Below, piece after piece: positions 41,542-50,769 of a DNA stretch of 64,000 bases; position 1 is the first letter of the stretch, and each line of letters begins with the position of its first letter. Origin of the DNA: Pseudooceanicola nitratireducens (GTDB taxonomy: Bacteria; Pseudomonadota; Alphaproteobacteria; Rhodobacterales; Rhodobacteraceae); contig NZ_FNZG01000003.1 of assembly GCF_900109195.1 (NCBI RefSeq), positions 124,001 to 188,000 of the forward strand. The letters are read 5' to 3'. The notes under the pieces were generated by a model, which was given only the letters and a program-made list of their open reading frames with translations, had not been told where the DNA came from and did not search any database. Made by a program: the position numbers and the translations under genes.

Positions 41542-41623
41542 GCCCGCTCCTCCGCCCGCATGGGCGTCCTCGCGCCGGGGGGACCCGGCCGAAAAGATAT
41601 GTGACAGGCCCCGCGCCACGCCC

Positions 41624-42871
41624 TTAGTGCGCCACGCCCGCGGCGACGCTTTCATCGACGAAGCGGCCCTGGCGGAAACGGTCCAGCCCGAATTCGGCCG
41701 ACAGCGGCCCGGGGGCATCCTTGGCCATCAGATCGGCCATCGCCCAGCCCGAACCGGGGATCGCCTTGAACCCGCCGGTGCCCCAGCCACAATTGATGAA
41801 ACAGCCGTCCAGCGGCGTCTTCGAAATGATTGGCGACCGGTCCCCGGTCATGTCCACGATCCCGCCCCATTGCCGCAGCATCTTGAGCCGCGAGATCATC
41901 GGGAAGGTCTCGACCAGGGCGCGCACGGTTTCCTCGATATGGTGGAAGGACCCGCGCTGCGTGTAGTTGTTGTAACCGTCCGCACCGCCGCCGATGACCA
42001 TCTCGCCCTTGTCGGACTGGGACATGTAGCCATGCACGGTATTGGCCATCACGACCACGTCCATGCAGGGTTTGATCGGTTCCGACACCAGCGCCTGAAG
42101 CGCCACGGATTCGATCGGCAGACGGAAGCCCGCCTTTTCCGCCATCACGCCGGAATGTCCGGCCACGACGATGCCCAGACGCTTGGTACGGATCGCGCCC
42201 TTGGTCGTCTCGACCCCGGTGACCCGGCCGTTTTCCTGGGTGACGCCGGTGACCTCGCACTGCTGGATGATGTCCATGCCCATGGCGGAACAGGCCCGCG
42301 CATAGCCCCAGGCCACCGCATCGTGCCGCGCCGTGCCGCCGCGCGGCTGCCACAGCGCGCCCAGCACCGGATAGCGCGGGCCGTCGATGCGGATGATCGG
42401 CACCAGTTCCTGTACCCGTTCGGGGGTGATGTATTCCGTGGCCACGCCCTGCAACGCATTGGCATGCGCGGTGCGCTTGTAGCCGCGCACCTCGTGTTCG
42501 GTCTGTGCCAGCATCATGACGCCCCGGGGGCTGAACATGACGTTGTAGTTCAGGTCCTGGCTAAGGGTTTCGTAAAGGCTGCGCGCCTTTTCGTAGATCG
42601 CGGCCGAGGGATCCTGAAGGTAGTTCGACCGGATGATCGTGGTGTTCCGCCCGGTGTTGCCGCCGCCCAGCCAGCCCTTTTCCAGCACCGCGACATTGGT
42701 GATGCCGTGGTTCTTGCCAAGGTAATAGGCCGTGGCCAGGCCATGACCGCCCGCGCCGACGATGATCGCATCGTATTCGGCCTTGGGCTGGGCCTTTTCC
42801 CAGGCGCGTTTCCAGCCCGAGTGATCGCGCAGGGCCTCGCGGACCAGGGCAAAGGCGGAATAGCGTTTCAT
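41624..42871 (-). CDS. soxB: Sarcosine oxidase beta subunit
   Basis: A 415-residue FAD flavoprotein subunit holding the sarcosine site. Seen: YDAIIVGAGGHGLATAYYL at residues 33-51, NTGRNTTIIRSNY, RHDAVAWGYA with His183 at the place where this family attaches FMN covalently, and the C-terminal GWGTGGFKAIPGSGWAMA. Length fits. In relatives the order is soxB-D-A-G; here soxB is cut off from soxD by two unrelated genes, one on the other strand, so it likely has its own promoter. Confidence 0.95.
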   Translation of the reverse strand: MKRYSAFALVREALRDHSGWKRAWEKAQPKAEYDAIIVGAGGHGLATAYYLGKNHGITNVAVLEKGWLGGGNTGRNTTIIRSNYLQDPSAAIYEKARSLYETLSQDLNYNVMFSPRGVMMLAQTEHEVRGYKRTAHANALQGVATEYITPERVQELVPIIRIDGPRYPVLGALWQPRGGTARHDAVAWGYARACSAMGMDIIQQCEVTGVTQENGRVTGVETTKGAIRTKRLGIVVAGHSGVMAEKAGFRLPIESVALQALVSEPIKPCMDVVVMANTVHGYMSQSDKGEMVIGGGADGYNNYTQRGSFHHIEETVRALVETFPMISRLKMLRQWGGIVDMTGDRSPIISKTPLDGCFINCGWGTGGFKAIPGSGWAMADLMAKDAPGPLSAEFGLDRFRQGRFVDESVAAGVAH

Positions 42872-43167
42872 CGGGCGACTCCCTTGGGTTGAGCGGATGG
42901 GCTTCAGTCAGCCATAACAAGCCATGCAAGGGAACCCCGCCGCAATACGTCGTTTTGAGGACTGATCGCGACAAGCGACATTTCGTCCCCCGGCGGGGGT
43001 CGGCATCCCCCCTTGCAATGCGCCCTGTCTTGCGCCCTGTCTGGCCTGGACGGGTCCCCGAAGCGACCGCCGCGACACGCCGCCCCCTGACAAAGCGTCG
43101 CTCACGGTTTTTTGCCCTTTTTTGCGGCGCCCCCGACCGTTAGATGAACGGGAAGGAGTTTCGCCGC
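42872..43167. other. Divergent gap between soxB and ccmI
   Basis: No gene seen. It must hold promoters for both directions. A short direct repeat GCGCCCTGTCT occurs twice near 43021-43045. No clear -35/-10 pair or hairpin. Confidence 0.4.
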
Positions 43168-44598
43168 ATGATTGCCTGGATCGTACCCGCCCTGATGTCT
43201 TTGGCCGTTGCGGCCCTGATCGGTCTTGCCGTGATGCGCGCCCGCGCGGCTTCGGCCGAGGCGGAGGACGCCGCGCAAGACCTTGAGATCTATCGCAAAC
43301 AGCTGGACGAGGTCGAAAAGGACCGCGCCCGCGGCACCATCCCCGAGGATGAGGCCGAGCGTCTGCGCACCGAGATTGCCCGCCGTCTGATCGCCGCTGA
43401 CACCCGCGCCGCTGGCACCGCGGCGGCCAGCGAACCGACCCGGCTGCGCCCGGCACTGGTGATCGGCATGCTGGCCCTTCTGGTGGCGATGCCGCTTGCG
43501 CTTTATGCCCGGATCGGCGCGCCCGGCTATGGCGACCTGTCGCTCCGCGACCGGCTGAGCGCGGCACAGGAACGGCGAGAGACCCGCCCCGACCAGCAGG
43601 AGGCCGAAACCGCCGCCGCCGAGATGACGCCGCCCCAGGCCGAGGCCCCGCCGCCGGATTTCGAGGCGCTGATCGAAAAGCTGCGCATCGCCGTCATCGA
43701 ACGCCCCGAGGATCTGCAGGGTCAGCAGCTTCTGGCGCGGAACGAAGCCGCGCTTGGTAATTTCCGCGCCGCCTATGCCGCGCAAGAGGCCGTGCTGTCG
43801 ATCAAGGGGGCCGAGGCCACGGCGGACGATTACCTGGCCTACGCCGATCTGATGATCCTTGCGGCGGGCGGCTATGTCTCGCCCCAGGCGGAAAACGCCC
43901 TGCGCGCCGCCCTGGCCCGGGATCCCGAAAACGCGCCCAGCCGCTATTATCTTGGGCTGATGATGCGCCAGAATGACCGCCCCGACGTGGCCTTTCGCCT
44001 GTGGGATCAGCTGTTGCGCGCCGGACCCGAGGACGCGCCCTGGATCCCCGCCATCCGCGCCCAGATCGACGAGGTCGCGATGCTGGCCGGTGTCGAGTAC
44101 GAACAACCCCTGCCCGCCGAAACCCTGTCGGGCCCCACGGCCGAGGATATCGCCAACGCCAGTGACATGACCGCCGAAGACCGCGCCGAGATGATCCAGG
44201 GCATGGTCGCGCGCCTCTCCGACCGTCTGGCCACCCAGGGCGGATCGGCCGAGGAATGGGCCCGCCTGATCGGGGCCTATGGCGTGCTGGGCGACGTGAC
44301 CCGCGCACGCGCCATTGCGGCCGAGGCCAGGCAGGTCTTCGCGGCCCAGCCCGAGGCGCTGGAGCGGATCGCCGCCGCCGAGGCCGGGCTGCCCGAAGCC
44401 ACCCCCGAGGTCGCCCCGGACGCCGAGGCAGCAACGCCCGCGCCGGTCCCCGACAGCACGCCCGACAGCACGGCAGACACGGAACCCCCGGCTGCGCAGC
44501 CCACCCCGCTGGACCCTGCCACCCCGGCCCCGGAACAGCCGCTGCCCCTGGACGACGGCGCATCCGCAGATCCCCAAGAACAGGCCCCCGCAGAATGA
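43168..44598 (+). CDS. ccmI: Cytochrome c biogenesis protein CcmI
   Basis: About 476 residues, the apocytochrome chaperone of the system I haem-attachment machinery. Seen: an N-terminal helix (WIVPALMSLAVAALIGLAV), a cytoplasmic leucine-zipper-like loop with DLEIYRKQLDEVEKDRARG, a second helix near 92-112 (LVIGMLALLVAMPLALYA), and then TPR-type repeats in the periplasm. A Pro/Ala/Glu-rich tail follows. The start at 43168 has AAGGAG upstream. The ATGA overlap with ruvX ties them. The Ccm genes themselves lie elsewhere. Confidence 0.92.
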   Translation: MIAWIVPALMSLAVAALIGLAVMRARAASAEAEDAAQDLEIYRKQLDEVEKDRARGTIPEDEAERLRTEIARRLIAADTRAAGTAAASEPTRLRPALVIGMLALLVAMPLALYARIGAPGYGDLSLRDRLSAAQERRETRPDQQEAETAAAEMTPPQAEAPPPDFEALIEKLRIAVIERPEDLQGQQLLARNEAALGNFRAAYAAQEAVLSIKGAEATADDYLAYADLMILAAGGYVSPQAENALRAALARDPENAPSRYYLGLMMRQNDRPDVAFRLWDQLLRAGPEDAPWIPAIRAQIDEVAMLAGVEYEQPLPAETLSGPTAEDIANASDMTAEDRAEMIQGMVARLSDRLATQGGSAEEWARLIGAYGVLGDVTRARAIAAEARQVFAAQPEALERIAAAEAGLPEATPEVAPDAEAATPAPVPDSTPDSTADTEPPAAQPTPLDPATPAPEQPLPLDDGASADPQEQAPAE

Positions 44599-45077
44599 TC
44601 TTTGAAACGCCTGAAGAATTCGCCGCGGCCCTGCCGCCCATGCGGGCCATCGCGGGGCTGGATTTCGGTGACAAGACCATCGGGGTCGCGGTGTCCGACA
44701 CCTTCCTGTCCGTGGCCACGCCGCTGGACACGATCCGCCGCAAGAAGTTCGGCCAGGACGCCGATGCGCTGTCGGCGATGATCCAGCCGCGCGCCATTGC
44801 CGGGCTGGTGCTGGGCCTGCCGCGTAATATGGACGGCACCGAAGGCCCGCGCTGTCAGAAGACCCGCGCCTTTGCCCGCAACCTCAGCCAGCGCCCGGAT
44901 TTTGCCGATCTGCCGATCACCTTCTGGGACGAACGCCTGTCGACCGTGGCCGCCGAACGCGCCCTGCTTGAGGCCGACACATCCCGCCGCCGCCGCGCCG
45001 AGGTCATCGACCATGTCGCCGCCGGCTATATCCTTCAGGGCGCGCTGGACCGGCTGCGCCACCTGCGCGGGGCCTGA
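44595..45077 (+). CDS. ruvX: Holliday junction resolvase-like RuvX (YqgF)
   Basis: A 160-residue RNase H-fold nuclease active on rRNA precursors and four-way junctions. Seen: AGLDFGDKTIGVAVSD with the first catalytic Asp near residue 23, LVLGLPRNMDGTEG, and FWDERLSTVAAER with the acidic pair near 115. The start overlaps the ccmI stop (ATGA). A DUF1289 gene follows three bases later, giving a three-gene run. Confidence 0.95.
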   Translation: MIFETPEEFAAALPPMRAIAGLDFGDKTIGVAVSDTFLSVATPLDTIRRKKFGQDADALSAMIQPRAIAGLVLGLPRNMDGTEGPRCQKTRAFARNLSQRPDFADLPITFWDERLSTVAAERALLEADTSRRRRAEVIDHVAAGYILQGALDRLRHLRGA

Positions 45078-45080
45078 GCC

Positions 45081-45323
45081 ATGGCGGACGACCTGTGGTC
45101 GCGCGGCGAACCCGACAGCCCCTGCGTCAAGATCTGCGTCATCCACCCCGAGGCCAAGCTGTGCGTCGGATGCCTACGCTCGATCGGTGAAATCGCCGCC
45201 TGGGGCAGGATGAGCGCCGAGGAACGCCAGGCCCTTCTGGACGAGCTTCCCGCCCGCCAGCCGCAGATCGCAAAACGACGTGGCGGCCGTGCCGCAAGGG
45301 CCGACCGCCGGTCAAAATCGTAA
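45081..45323 (+). CDS. DUF1289 family protein
   Basis: An 80-residue protein. Seen: SPCVKICVIHPEAKLCVGCLRSIGEI, with four cysteines in a C-x3-C...C-x2-C pattern, then W-G-R-M-S-A-E-E-R. The cysteine pattern suggests a metal or iron-sulfur site; function unknown. The C-terminus is very basic (RRGGRAARADRRSKS). It follows ruvX by three bases and begins with a normal ATG. Confidence 0.9.
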   Translation: MADDLWSRGEPDSPCVKICVIHPEAKLCVGCLRSIGEIAAWGRMSAEERQALLDELPARQPQIAKRRGGRAARADRRSKS

Positions 45324-45391
45324 TATCTGGTTAGGATCGGGCGTATCAGGCCCGGACCAATGCCCGGATCTGAACCCGGGACAACCCGCCC

Positions 45392-46276
45392 TTAGGCCGC
45401 CAGATCGTCGCCGTCGTCGCAAACCAGGTCGATGTGATGCGCGCGCACCCGGCCGAACCCGTCCACCACCACCGCAACACAACGCCCACCCAGGGTGACC
45501 GCCGCCGAACCGGGGCGCAGCGGATCTTCGGCGATGCCGATGCGGCCATTGCCGGCTTCGCCGGGGCGATAGGCGATTTCGATCTGGTCGTATTCCGGTT
45601 CGAAATCCTCGACCAGCGGCGCATCGCGGGTGTCCAACTCGGGGGCCGCAGCCTGCGCCCGAAGCGAAGACCGCCCGGCACTGGCCACGGCCGTGCTCCA
45701 GTCACGATCCAGGGACATGTCCTCTTCGTCCCGCAGATCGTCACGGAAGGCATTCCGCATCTCGTCTTCCCGCATCTCGGCTTCGTCGTCGTCATCCAGG
45801 TCATCCGAAAATTCGTCCGCCTGGGCGACCGAGGCCGCGATGCTGGCTGCGACATCATCAATGTCATCCAGGCCCACGTCGTCCTCTTCGTCATCCTCTT
45901 CCAGCGCCCGCGCCACCCGATCCGCGACCGAGGCAAACACCAGCTCGTCCGCCTCGACATCCGTCAGGTCTTCGCGCGGGATGCCGCCAAAGGGGTCCGC
46001 CTCGTCCGCGGCGTCACCACCGCCGGGCACCGCATGGCCGCGATAGGCGGCCAGGGTATCGGCGGTCACGGCGGTTTCGGATTTGCTGACCAGGTCGCGC
46101 ATCTTGCGGGCGACCACGTCGATGCCCAGGATGCCGATCCCGCTTTGGCCCTCGGCCTCGTTCAGCGCATCCTTGGCGGTCTTTTCGGCCATGGCCGTGC
46201 TCTCGGCCTCGCCGGTCGAAGAGGTATAGATCACGCCGATGGTGGCGATGGCAATCAGGACAAGAAGTTCGATCAT
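45392..46276 (-). CDS. Membrane-anchored hyperacidic protein with RTX-protein-like C-terminal module
   Basis: About 294 residues. Seen: one N-terminal membrane helix (MIELLVLIAIATIGVIYTSS), a linker, a middle very rich in Asp and Glu (about 115-195), and a C-terminal beta module near 230-290 (YDQIEIAYRP, then VTLGGRCVAVVVDGFG and HHIDLV). That final pattern (I-E-I-x-Y ... V-x-L-x-G-x-x-V-A-x-V-x-G ... I-x-L-V) resembles the closing module of calcium-binding RTX-type proteins I recall from Roseobacters, but no RTX nonapeptides are present. Function unknown. The start at 46276 gives a clean anchor; an upstream ATG adds a basic lead. Confidence 0.7.
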   Translation of the reverse strand: MIELLVLIAIATIGVIYTSSTGEAESTAMAEKTAKDALNEAEGQSGIGILGIDVVARKMRDLVSKSETAVTADTLAAYRGHAVPGGGDAADEADPFGGIPREDLTDVEADELVFASVADRVARALEEDDEEDDVGLDDIDDVAASIAASVAQADEFSDDLDDDDEAEMREDEMRNAFRDDLRDEEDMSLDRDWSTAVASAGRSSLRAQAAAPELDTRDAPLVEDFEPEYDQIEIAYRPGEAGNGRIGIAEDPLRPGSAAVTLGGRCVAVVVDGFGRVRAHHIDLVCDDGDDLAA

Positions 46277-46476
46277 GACACGGATCTTTCCCTTTGGAGT
46301 GGTCTTCACCATCGGAAAAGAATTGGGCCGGCCCGTGGCACCAGCATGACGTTATCTAGGATAATTTACACCCGCATAGGGTGAATGTGCCGAAATTGCG
46401 GCGGTTTACCCACCATTGGAAGGGGTTCCGGCACCAATCGGTTTCCTGATCGGAAACACTTAACCTTTGGGCGATC

Positions 46477-47298
46477 CTACCCCAACCAGGCCTTGCGCAG
46501 CATGTTCGCCGCAACCAGAAGCAGAAAAATCCCGAAGATCCGCTTCAGCGGTTTGGGGTCCGTCGCATGGGCCAGACGCGCGCCAAGCGGGGCGGTCAGC
46601 AGGGTCATGGCGATCACCACGCCAAAGGCCGGAAGGTTCACCGCGCCGATGGTCAGGGGCGGCCGCGTCTCGGGCGGCAGCTGGATCATCAGGAATCCGA
46701 TGACCGAGGGCACCGCGATGATCACGCCAAAGCCCGCCGCCGTGGCCACCGCCCGGTGGATCGGCCGACCGTACAGCGTCATCAGCGGCACGCCAAAGCT
46801 GCCCCCGCCGATGCCCATCAGGACCGACAAGAACCCCACAAGCGGCGACAGGATCCAGCGCACGGGGCCTTTCGGCATGTCCTCGGCCAGGCGCCATTCG
46901 GATTTCCCGAAGGCCAGGTACAGGCCAATGACCATCGCCAGCACCCCGAACAGCGCCTGAAGCGCGACCGACCGCAGGGACGAGGCCGCGATCACGCCGA
47001 TCACCGCGCCGATGGCAATGCCCGCGCCCCAGGTCTTCAGGATGTCCCAGTCCACCGCGCCCTTCTTGTTGTGCGATTGCAGCGACCGCAGCGATGTCAC
47101 GATGATCGTCGCCAGAGAGGTCGCGAGACACAGCTGCATCAGCTTGTCCCCGGTGAAGCCAAGCGTCTGGAAGGCATAGAAGAAGGCCGGCACAAGGACG
47201 ATCCCGCCGCCGACGCCCAGAAGCCCCGCCAGCACGCCCGCAAAGGCCCCGATCACCGCCAGAAGCGCCAGCATCGCCAGAACCGCCGTCATATCCAT
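46477..47298 (-). CDS. TSUP (TauE/SafE) family membrane exporter
   Basis: About 273 residues with eight or so predicted helices in two inverted halves. Seen: LAGLLGVGGGIVLVPAFFYAF near residue 22 and LMGIGGGSFGVPLMTLYG near 150, the glycine-rich paired motifs that mark the family. Members export small sulfur anions or other organic anions, but the substrate cannot be read. I use the second in-frame ATG (47298), which leaves a usable AGGGG site. It lies divergent from the MFS gene. Confidence 0.9.
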   Translation of the reverse strand: MDMTAVLAMLALLAVIGAFAGVLAGLLGVGGGIVLVPAFFYAFQTLGFTGDKLMQLCLATSLATIIVTSLRSLQSHNKKGAVDWDILKTWGAGIAIGAVIGVIAASSLRSVALQALFGVLAMVIGLYLAFGKSEWRLAEDMPKGPVRWILSPLVGFLSVLMGIGGGSFGVPLMTLYGRPIHRAVATAAGFGVIIAVPSVIGFLMIQLPPETRPPLTIGAVNLPAFGVVIAMTLLTAPLGARLAHATDPKPLKRIFGIFLLLVAANMLRKAWLG

Positions 47299-47620
47299 CG
47301 CCATCCCCTTTGCGTCTTGCGCCGGTCTGCTGACCCGCTGCGCCCCTGCCTGTGCCTATTTCCGGCCCGGGCTGTCCGCCCGTCCGCAGGTGCTCCGGTG
47401 TGGTGGCAGGTTTCCCGCGTCAAGACAAGACTGTGGCCCTTGGTCGGCCCCGGATAGAACCGGTCACGATCCGCGCAGCCCGGGCGAAAGTTCCCCGCCG
47501 ACCCAGCCCATACACCACCAATCCACCGCAAATATGCACAGAGCGCTCTTGCGAGACCGCCAATTGCGCGCCTGCCCCCAGAGGCGTAGATCAGGCGCAC
47601 CCCATACCATCGGAGTCCCC
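47299..47620. other. Divergent gap between TSUP and MFS genes
   Basis: No gene, hairpin or good promoter pair seen. The right end holds the CGGAG ribosome site of the MFS gene. Confidence 0.4.
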
Positions 47621-48805
47621 ATGCTACGCCTTGCGATCATCCTTGGCCTGATGTCCGCCGTCGGACCTTTTGCCATCGACATGTACCTGCCCGCCCTGCC
47701 CACGATCGCCGCCGACCTCCGCGCCAGCGACACCGCCGTGCAGATGACCCTGACCGCCTATTTCTTGGCCTTCGGCGTCGCGCAGCTGATCTACGGCCCC
47801 ATGGCCGACGCCAAGGGGCGCAAGCTGCCGCTGACCATCGGACTGGTGATCTTTGCGCTTGGATCCGCCGGGGCGGCCTTTGCCGGATCGGTCACCGCCC
47901 TTGCCGGCTGGCGCTTTGTCCAGGGGCTGGGCGGGGCCGCGTTGATGGTCGTGCCGCGTGCCGTCATCCGTGACCGCTATACCGGGGCCGAAGCGACCAA
48001 GCTGATGGCGATGATCATGCTGGTGATCTCGATCTCTCCGATGCTGGCCCCACTGGCCGGATCCGCCGTCATCGCCCTGGCCGGCTGGCGCGAGGTCTTC
48101 GGCGTGCTGCTGGTCGTCTCGGTGCTGTCGATCCTGCTGCTGACCTTCGCCCTGCCCGAGACCCTGTCCCCCGCCGCCCGCACCCCGGCGCGGCTGACGC
48201 CGATCCTGTCGGGGGCAAAGCGGCTGCTGAAGGACCCGGTCTTCATGGGGCTGACCATGGTGGGCGGCTTCGGCATGGCGTCCTTCTTCGTCTTCATCGC
48301 CGCCGCCAGCTTTGTCTACACCGAACAATTCGGGCTGAGCCCCACGGGCTTCTCGATCTGTTTCGCCATCAATGCGGTTGGCTTCTTCGGGGCTTCGCAG
48401 GCCGCCGGTCCCCTGGGCGCACGCTTTGGCATCCCGCGCCTGGTCCGCGTCGGCGTGACCGGCTTTGCAGTGATGACCGCCCTTCTGGCCGCCGTGGCGC
48501 TGTCGGGCTTTGCCACCCTGTACGTCGTGGTCGGGGGCCTGGTCCTGGCCAACGCCTTCCTGGGCGTGGTCATTCCCACGACCATGGTCCTGGCCCTGGA
48601 CGATCACGGCGACATCGCCGGCATCGCCTCGTCCCTGGGTGGGTCGCTGCAGATGCTGACGGGCGGTCTGATGATCGTGCTTGCCGGCCCCTTCCTGGAC
48701 GGCACGGCGACGCCGATGGTGGTGACCATCGCGATCTGCGGGCTGCTGGGCTTCACCCTGTTCTGGACCGTCCTGCGCCCCCGCGCCACCGTCCCGGCCG
48801 AGTAA
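47621..48805 (+). CDS. Bcr/CflA-type MFS drug efflux transporter
   Basis: A 394-residue protein with 12 predicted helices. Seen: AVGPFAIDMYLPALPTIAADL at the start, the MFS loop motif GPMADAKGRKLP near residue 65 (motif A), and RFVQGLGGAALMVVPRAVIRDRY near 105, all diagnostic of the Bcr/CflA subfamily. Members pump drugs such as bicyclomycin or cysteine pathway solutes out of the cell. CGGAG sits upstream of the ATG at 47621; an open frame continues upstream but is non-coding. Confidence 0.92.
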   Translation: MLRLAIILGLMSAVGPFAIDMYLPALPTIAADLRASDTAVQMTLTAYFLAFGVAQLIYGPMADAKGRKLPLTIGLVIFALGSAGAAFAGSVTALAGWRFVQGLGGAALMVVPRAVIRDRYTGAEATKLMAMIMLVISISPMLAPLAGSAVIALAGWREVFGVLLVVSVLSILLLTFALPETLSPAARTPARLTPILSGAKRLLKDPVFMGLTMVGGFGMASFFVFIAAASFVYTEQFGLSPTGFSICFAINAVGFFGASQAAGPLGARFGIPRLVRVGVTGFAVMTALLAAVALSGFATLYVVVGGLVLANAFLGVVIPTTMVLALDDHGDIAGIASSLGGSLQMLTGGLMIVLAGPFLDGTATPMVVTIAICGLLGFTLFWTVLRPRATVPAE

Positions 48806-48835
48806 GCGGCGGACATCACGATGACAAAAGGGCGG

Positions 48836-48853
48836 CCCATGGGTCGCCCTTTT
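48836..48853 (+). terminator. Intrinsic terminator of the MFS gene
   Basis: AAAAGGGCGgCCCAT / GGGtCGCCCTTTT, near-perfect stem with one G-T pair, 30 bases after the stop. Confidence 0.85.
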
Positions 48854-48988
48854 CGCTGCGTGGTCGGGCCTGTGGCTGCCCCCGGCTGCCAGCGGCGCGA
48901 TCCCCAGTGATCCCGCGCGACGGTCGTCTTTCCCCTTTACAGCCCAGCCTGCCTATGGATCCCTGCCGGGACAGATAGGAGATATTTC

Positions 48989-49618
48989 ATGGACATTCAG
49001 ACCTGGCTTGCCTTTGTCGGCGCCTCCGTCGCCCTTTTGCTTATTCCCGGACCAACCGTGCTGCTGGTGCTCAGCTACGCGATCAGCCAGGGAAAGAAGG
49101 TCGCCCTTGCCACGGTCGGCGGCGTGGCCCTGGGGGATTTCATCGCCATGTCCGCGTCGCTTGCGGGCCTTGGCGCGCTGGTGCTGGCCTCGGCCACGCT
49201 GTTCACCGTTTTGAAGTGGATCGGGGCCGTCTACCTGGTCTACCTTGGCATCAAGCTGTTCCGCAGCGCCGGAGCGGCAAGCCTTGGGGATCTTGAGGCG
49301 GTGACCGAAACCCGCGCCGCCAATGTCTTTGGCCATGCCGCGGCGGTGACCGCGCTGAACCCGAAATCCATCGTCTTCTTCATCGCCTTCGTGCCGCAGT
49401 TTGTCGCCGTGGACCGGCCCCTGCTTCCGCAGTTCGCCATCCTGGTGGCGACCTTCGTGGGGCTCGCCGCGCTGAATGCGCTGGCCTATGCGCTTCTGGC
49501 CGACAGGCTGCGGGCGCGGATTGCCCGGCCCTCGGTCCTGGCCTGGGTGTCGCGTCTGGGCGGGTCGGCGCTGATCGCCATGGGCGTGGCCACGGCGGCT
49601 GTCAGACGGGCGACGTAA
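48989..49618 (+). CDS. LysE/RhtB-family amino-acid exporter
   Basis: A 209-residue, six-helix membrane protein. Seen: FVGASVALLLIPGPTVLLVLSYAISQGKK at the start, the conserved GGVALGDFIAM, and ALNPKSIVFFIAFVPQFV near residue 130, a LysE signature. Members export basic or neutral amino acids or their derivatives; the substrate is not clear. AGGAGA precedes the ATG and a hairpin terminator follows. Confidence 0.93.
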   Translation: MDIQTWLAFVGASVALLLIPGPTVLLVLSYAISQGKKVALATVGGVALGDFIAMSASLAGLGALVLASATLFTVLKWIGAVYLVYLGIKLFRSAGAASLGDLEAVTETRAANVFGHAAAVTALNPKSIVFFIAFVPQFVAVDRPLLPQFAILVATFVGLAALNALAYALLADRLRARIARPSVLAWVSRLGGSALIAMGVATAAVRRAT

Positions 49619-49640
49619 ACCCGCCCCGGCTGTTCGCGAC

Positions 49641-49668
49641 AAAGGGGCGACCAATCGGCCGCCCCTTT
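49641..49668. terminator. Intrinsic terminator between LysE and dusA
   Basis: AAAGGGGCG / CGCCCCTTT, perfect nine-bp stem plus an inner CC/GG, between convergent genes. Confidence 0.85.
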
Positions 49669-49686
49669 ATCCTTTGGCACCCCCAG

Positions 49687-50670
49687 TCAGGCCGCGGCCA
49701 TCACCGGGTCCAGCGCCTGTTCGACCAGCTCTGGCCCCGCGCCGGGCCTATGCGCCCCTTCGGACAGGATCCGCCGCCAGTGCCGCGCGCCCGGACGCCC
49801 CGCAAAAAGCCCCAGCATGTGGCGCGTGACCTGCGCCAGCTTGCCGCCGGCCTCCAGGTGCGCGGCGATATAGGGCAGCATCTGGCGGGCGACCTCGACC
49901 GGGTCGCTGTCAGAGCCTTCGCCATAGATCCGCCGGTCGGCCTGCGCCAGGATCGCGGTCGGGTCGTGATAGGCCGCACGGCCCACCATCACCCCGTCCA
50001 GCCCGGCCTCAAGGAACCTTTCCGCCTGATCCAGCGAGGTGATACCGCCGTTCACCGACAGGTGCAGCCCGCCGAACATGCTACGCATCCGCTGCACCAG
50101 ATCGTAATCCAGCGGCGGGATATCGCGGTTTTCCTTCGGGCTGAGCCCCTGAAGCCAGGCCTTGCGGGCGTGGATCGTGAATCGCTGACAGCCCGCAGCC
50201 CCGACGCGGGACAGGAATTCGGGCAGCACCTCGGCCGGGTCCTGATCGTCGACGCCGATGCGGCATTTCACCGTGACCTCGACCTGCACGGCGCGCGTCA
50301 TCTCGGCCACGCATTCGGCGACGCGGCCCGGATCCTTCATCAGGACCGCACCAAATGTGCCCGATTGTACCCGGTCCGAGGGGCAGCCGCAGTTCAGGTT
50401 GATCTCATCATAGCCGGCCTTTGCCCCCAGAACAGCGGCCTGCGCCAGTTCCTCGGGATCGGACCCACCCAGTTGCAGCGCCACGGGATGTTCCTGCGGC
50501 GAATACTCAAGCAGATGCAGCGCCCCGCCCCGCACCAGCGCCGGCGCGGTGACCATTTCGGTATAAAGCAGCACGTTGCGCGACATCAGGCGATGCAGGT
50601 ACCGGCAATGCCGGTCGGTCCAGTCCATCATCGGGGCGACGGAGAGGCGGGCGTGTTGGCTCAGGTTCAT
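49687..50670 (-). CDS. dusA: tRNA dihydrouridine synthase A
   Basis: A 327-residue FMN enzyme reducing uridines 20/20a of tRNA with NADPH. Seen: LSVAPMMDWTDRHCRYL at the N-terminus, INLNCGCPSDRVQSGTFGAVLM near residue 92 with the catalytic Cys, KCRIGVDD, and the phosphate-binding VNGGITSLDQAERFLE. The length is normal for DusA. It converges on the LysE-family gene. Confidence 0.95.
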   Translation of the reverse strand: MNLSQHARLSVAPMMDWTDRHCRYLHRLMSRNVLLYTEMVTAPALVRGGALHLLEYSPQEHPVALQLGGSDPEELAQAAVLGAKAGYDEINLNCGCPSDRVQSGTFGAVLMKDPGRVAECVAEMTRAVQVEVTVKCRIGVDDQDPAEVLPEFLSRVGAAGCQRFTIHARKAWLQGLSPKENRDIPPLDYDLVQRMRSMFGGLHLSVNGGITSLDQAERFLEAGLDGVMVGRAAYHDPTAILAQADRRIYGEGSDSDPVEVARQMLPYIAAHLEAGGKLAQVTRHMLGLFAGRPGARHWRRILSEGAHRPGAGPELVEQALDPVMAAA

Positions 50671-50769
50671 CGGACACCGCTTGGGCAGCTTGGGACAGAG
50701 GCGTCTCTCATGCCACAGATCGGGGGGCAGGAAAACCGCCCCCAGGGTTGGCCGGGACGCCCGGAAACC

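Noticed and set aside
41575-41605. Possible fourth copy of the GGGATATTT motif near GAAAAGATATGTG
   Set aside because: The match is too short and lacks the CCAAAGAGG part.
40114-41718. A 534-codon minus-strand frame across the sarcosine oxidase insert
   Set aside because: It overlaps soxB, soxD, a terminator and two better-supported small genes in other frames, and has no recognisable domain.
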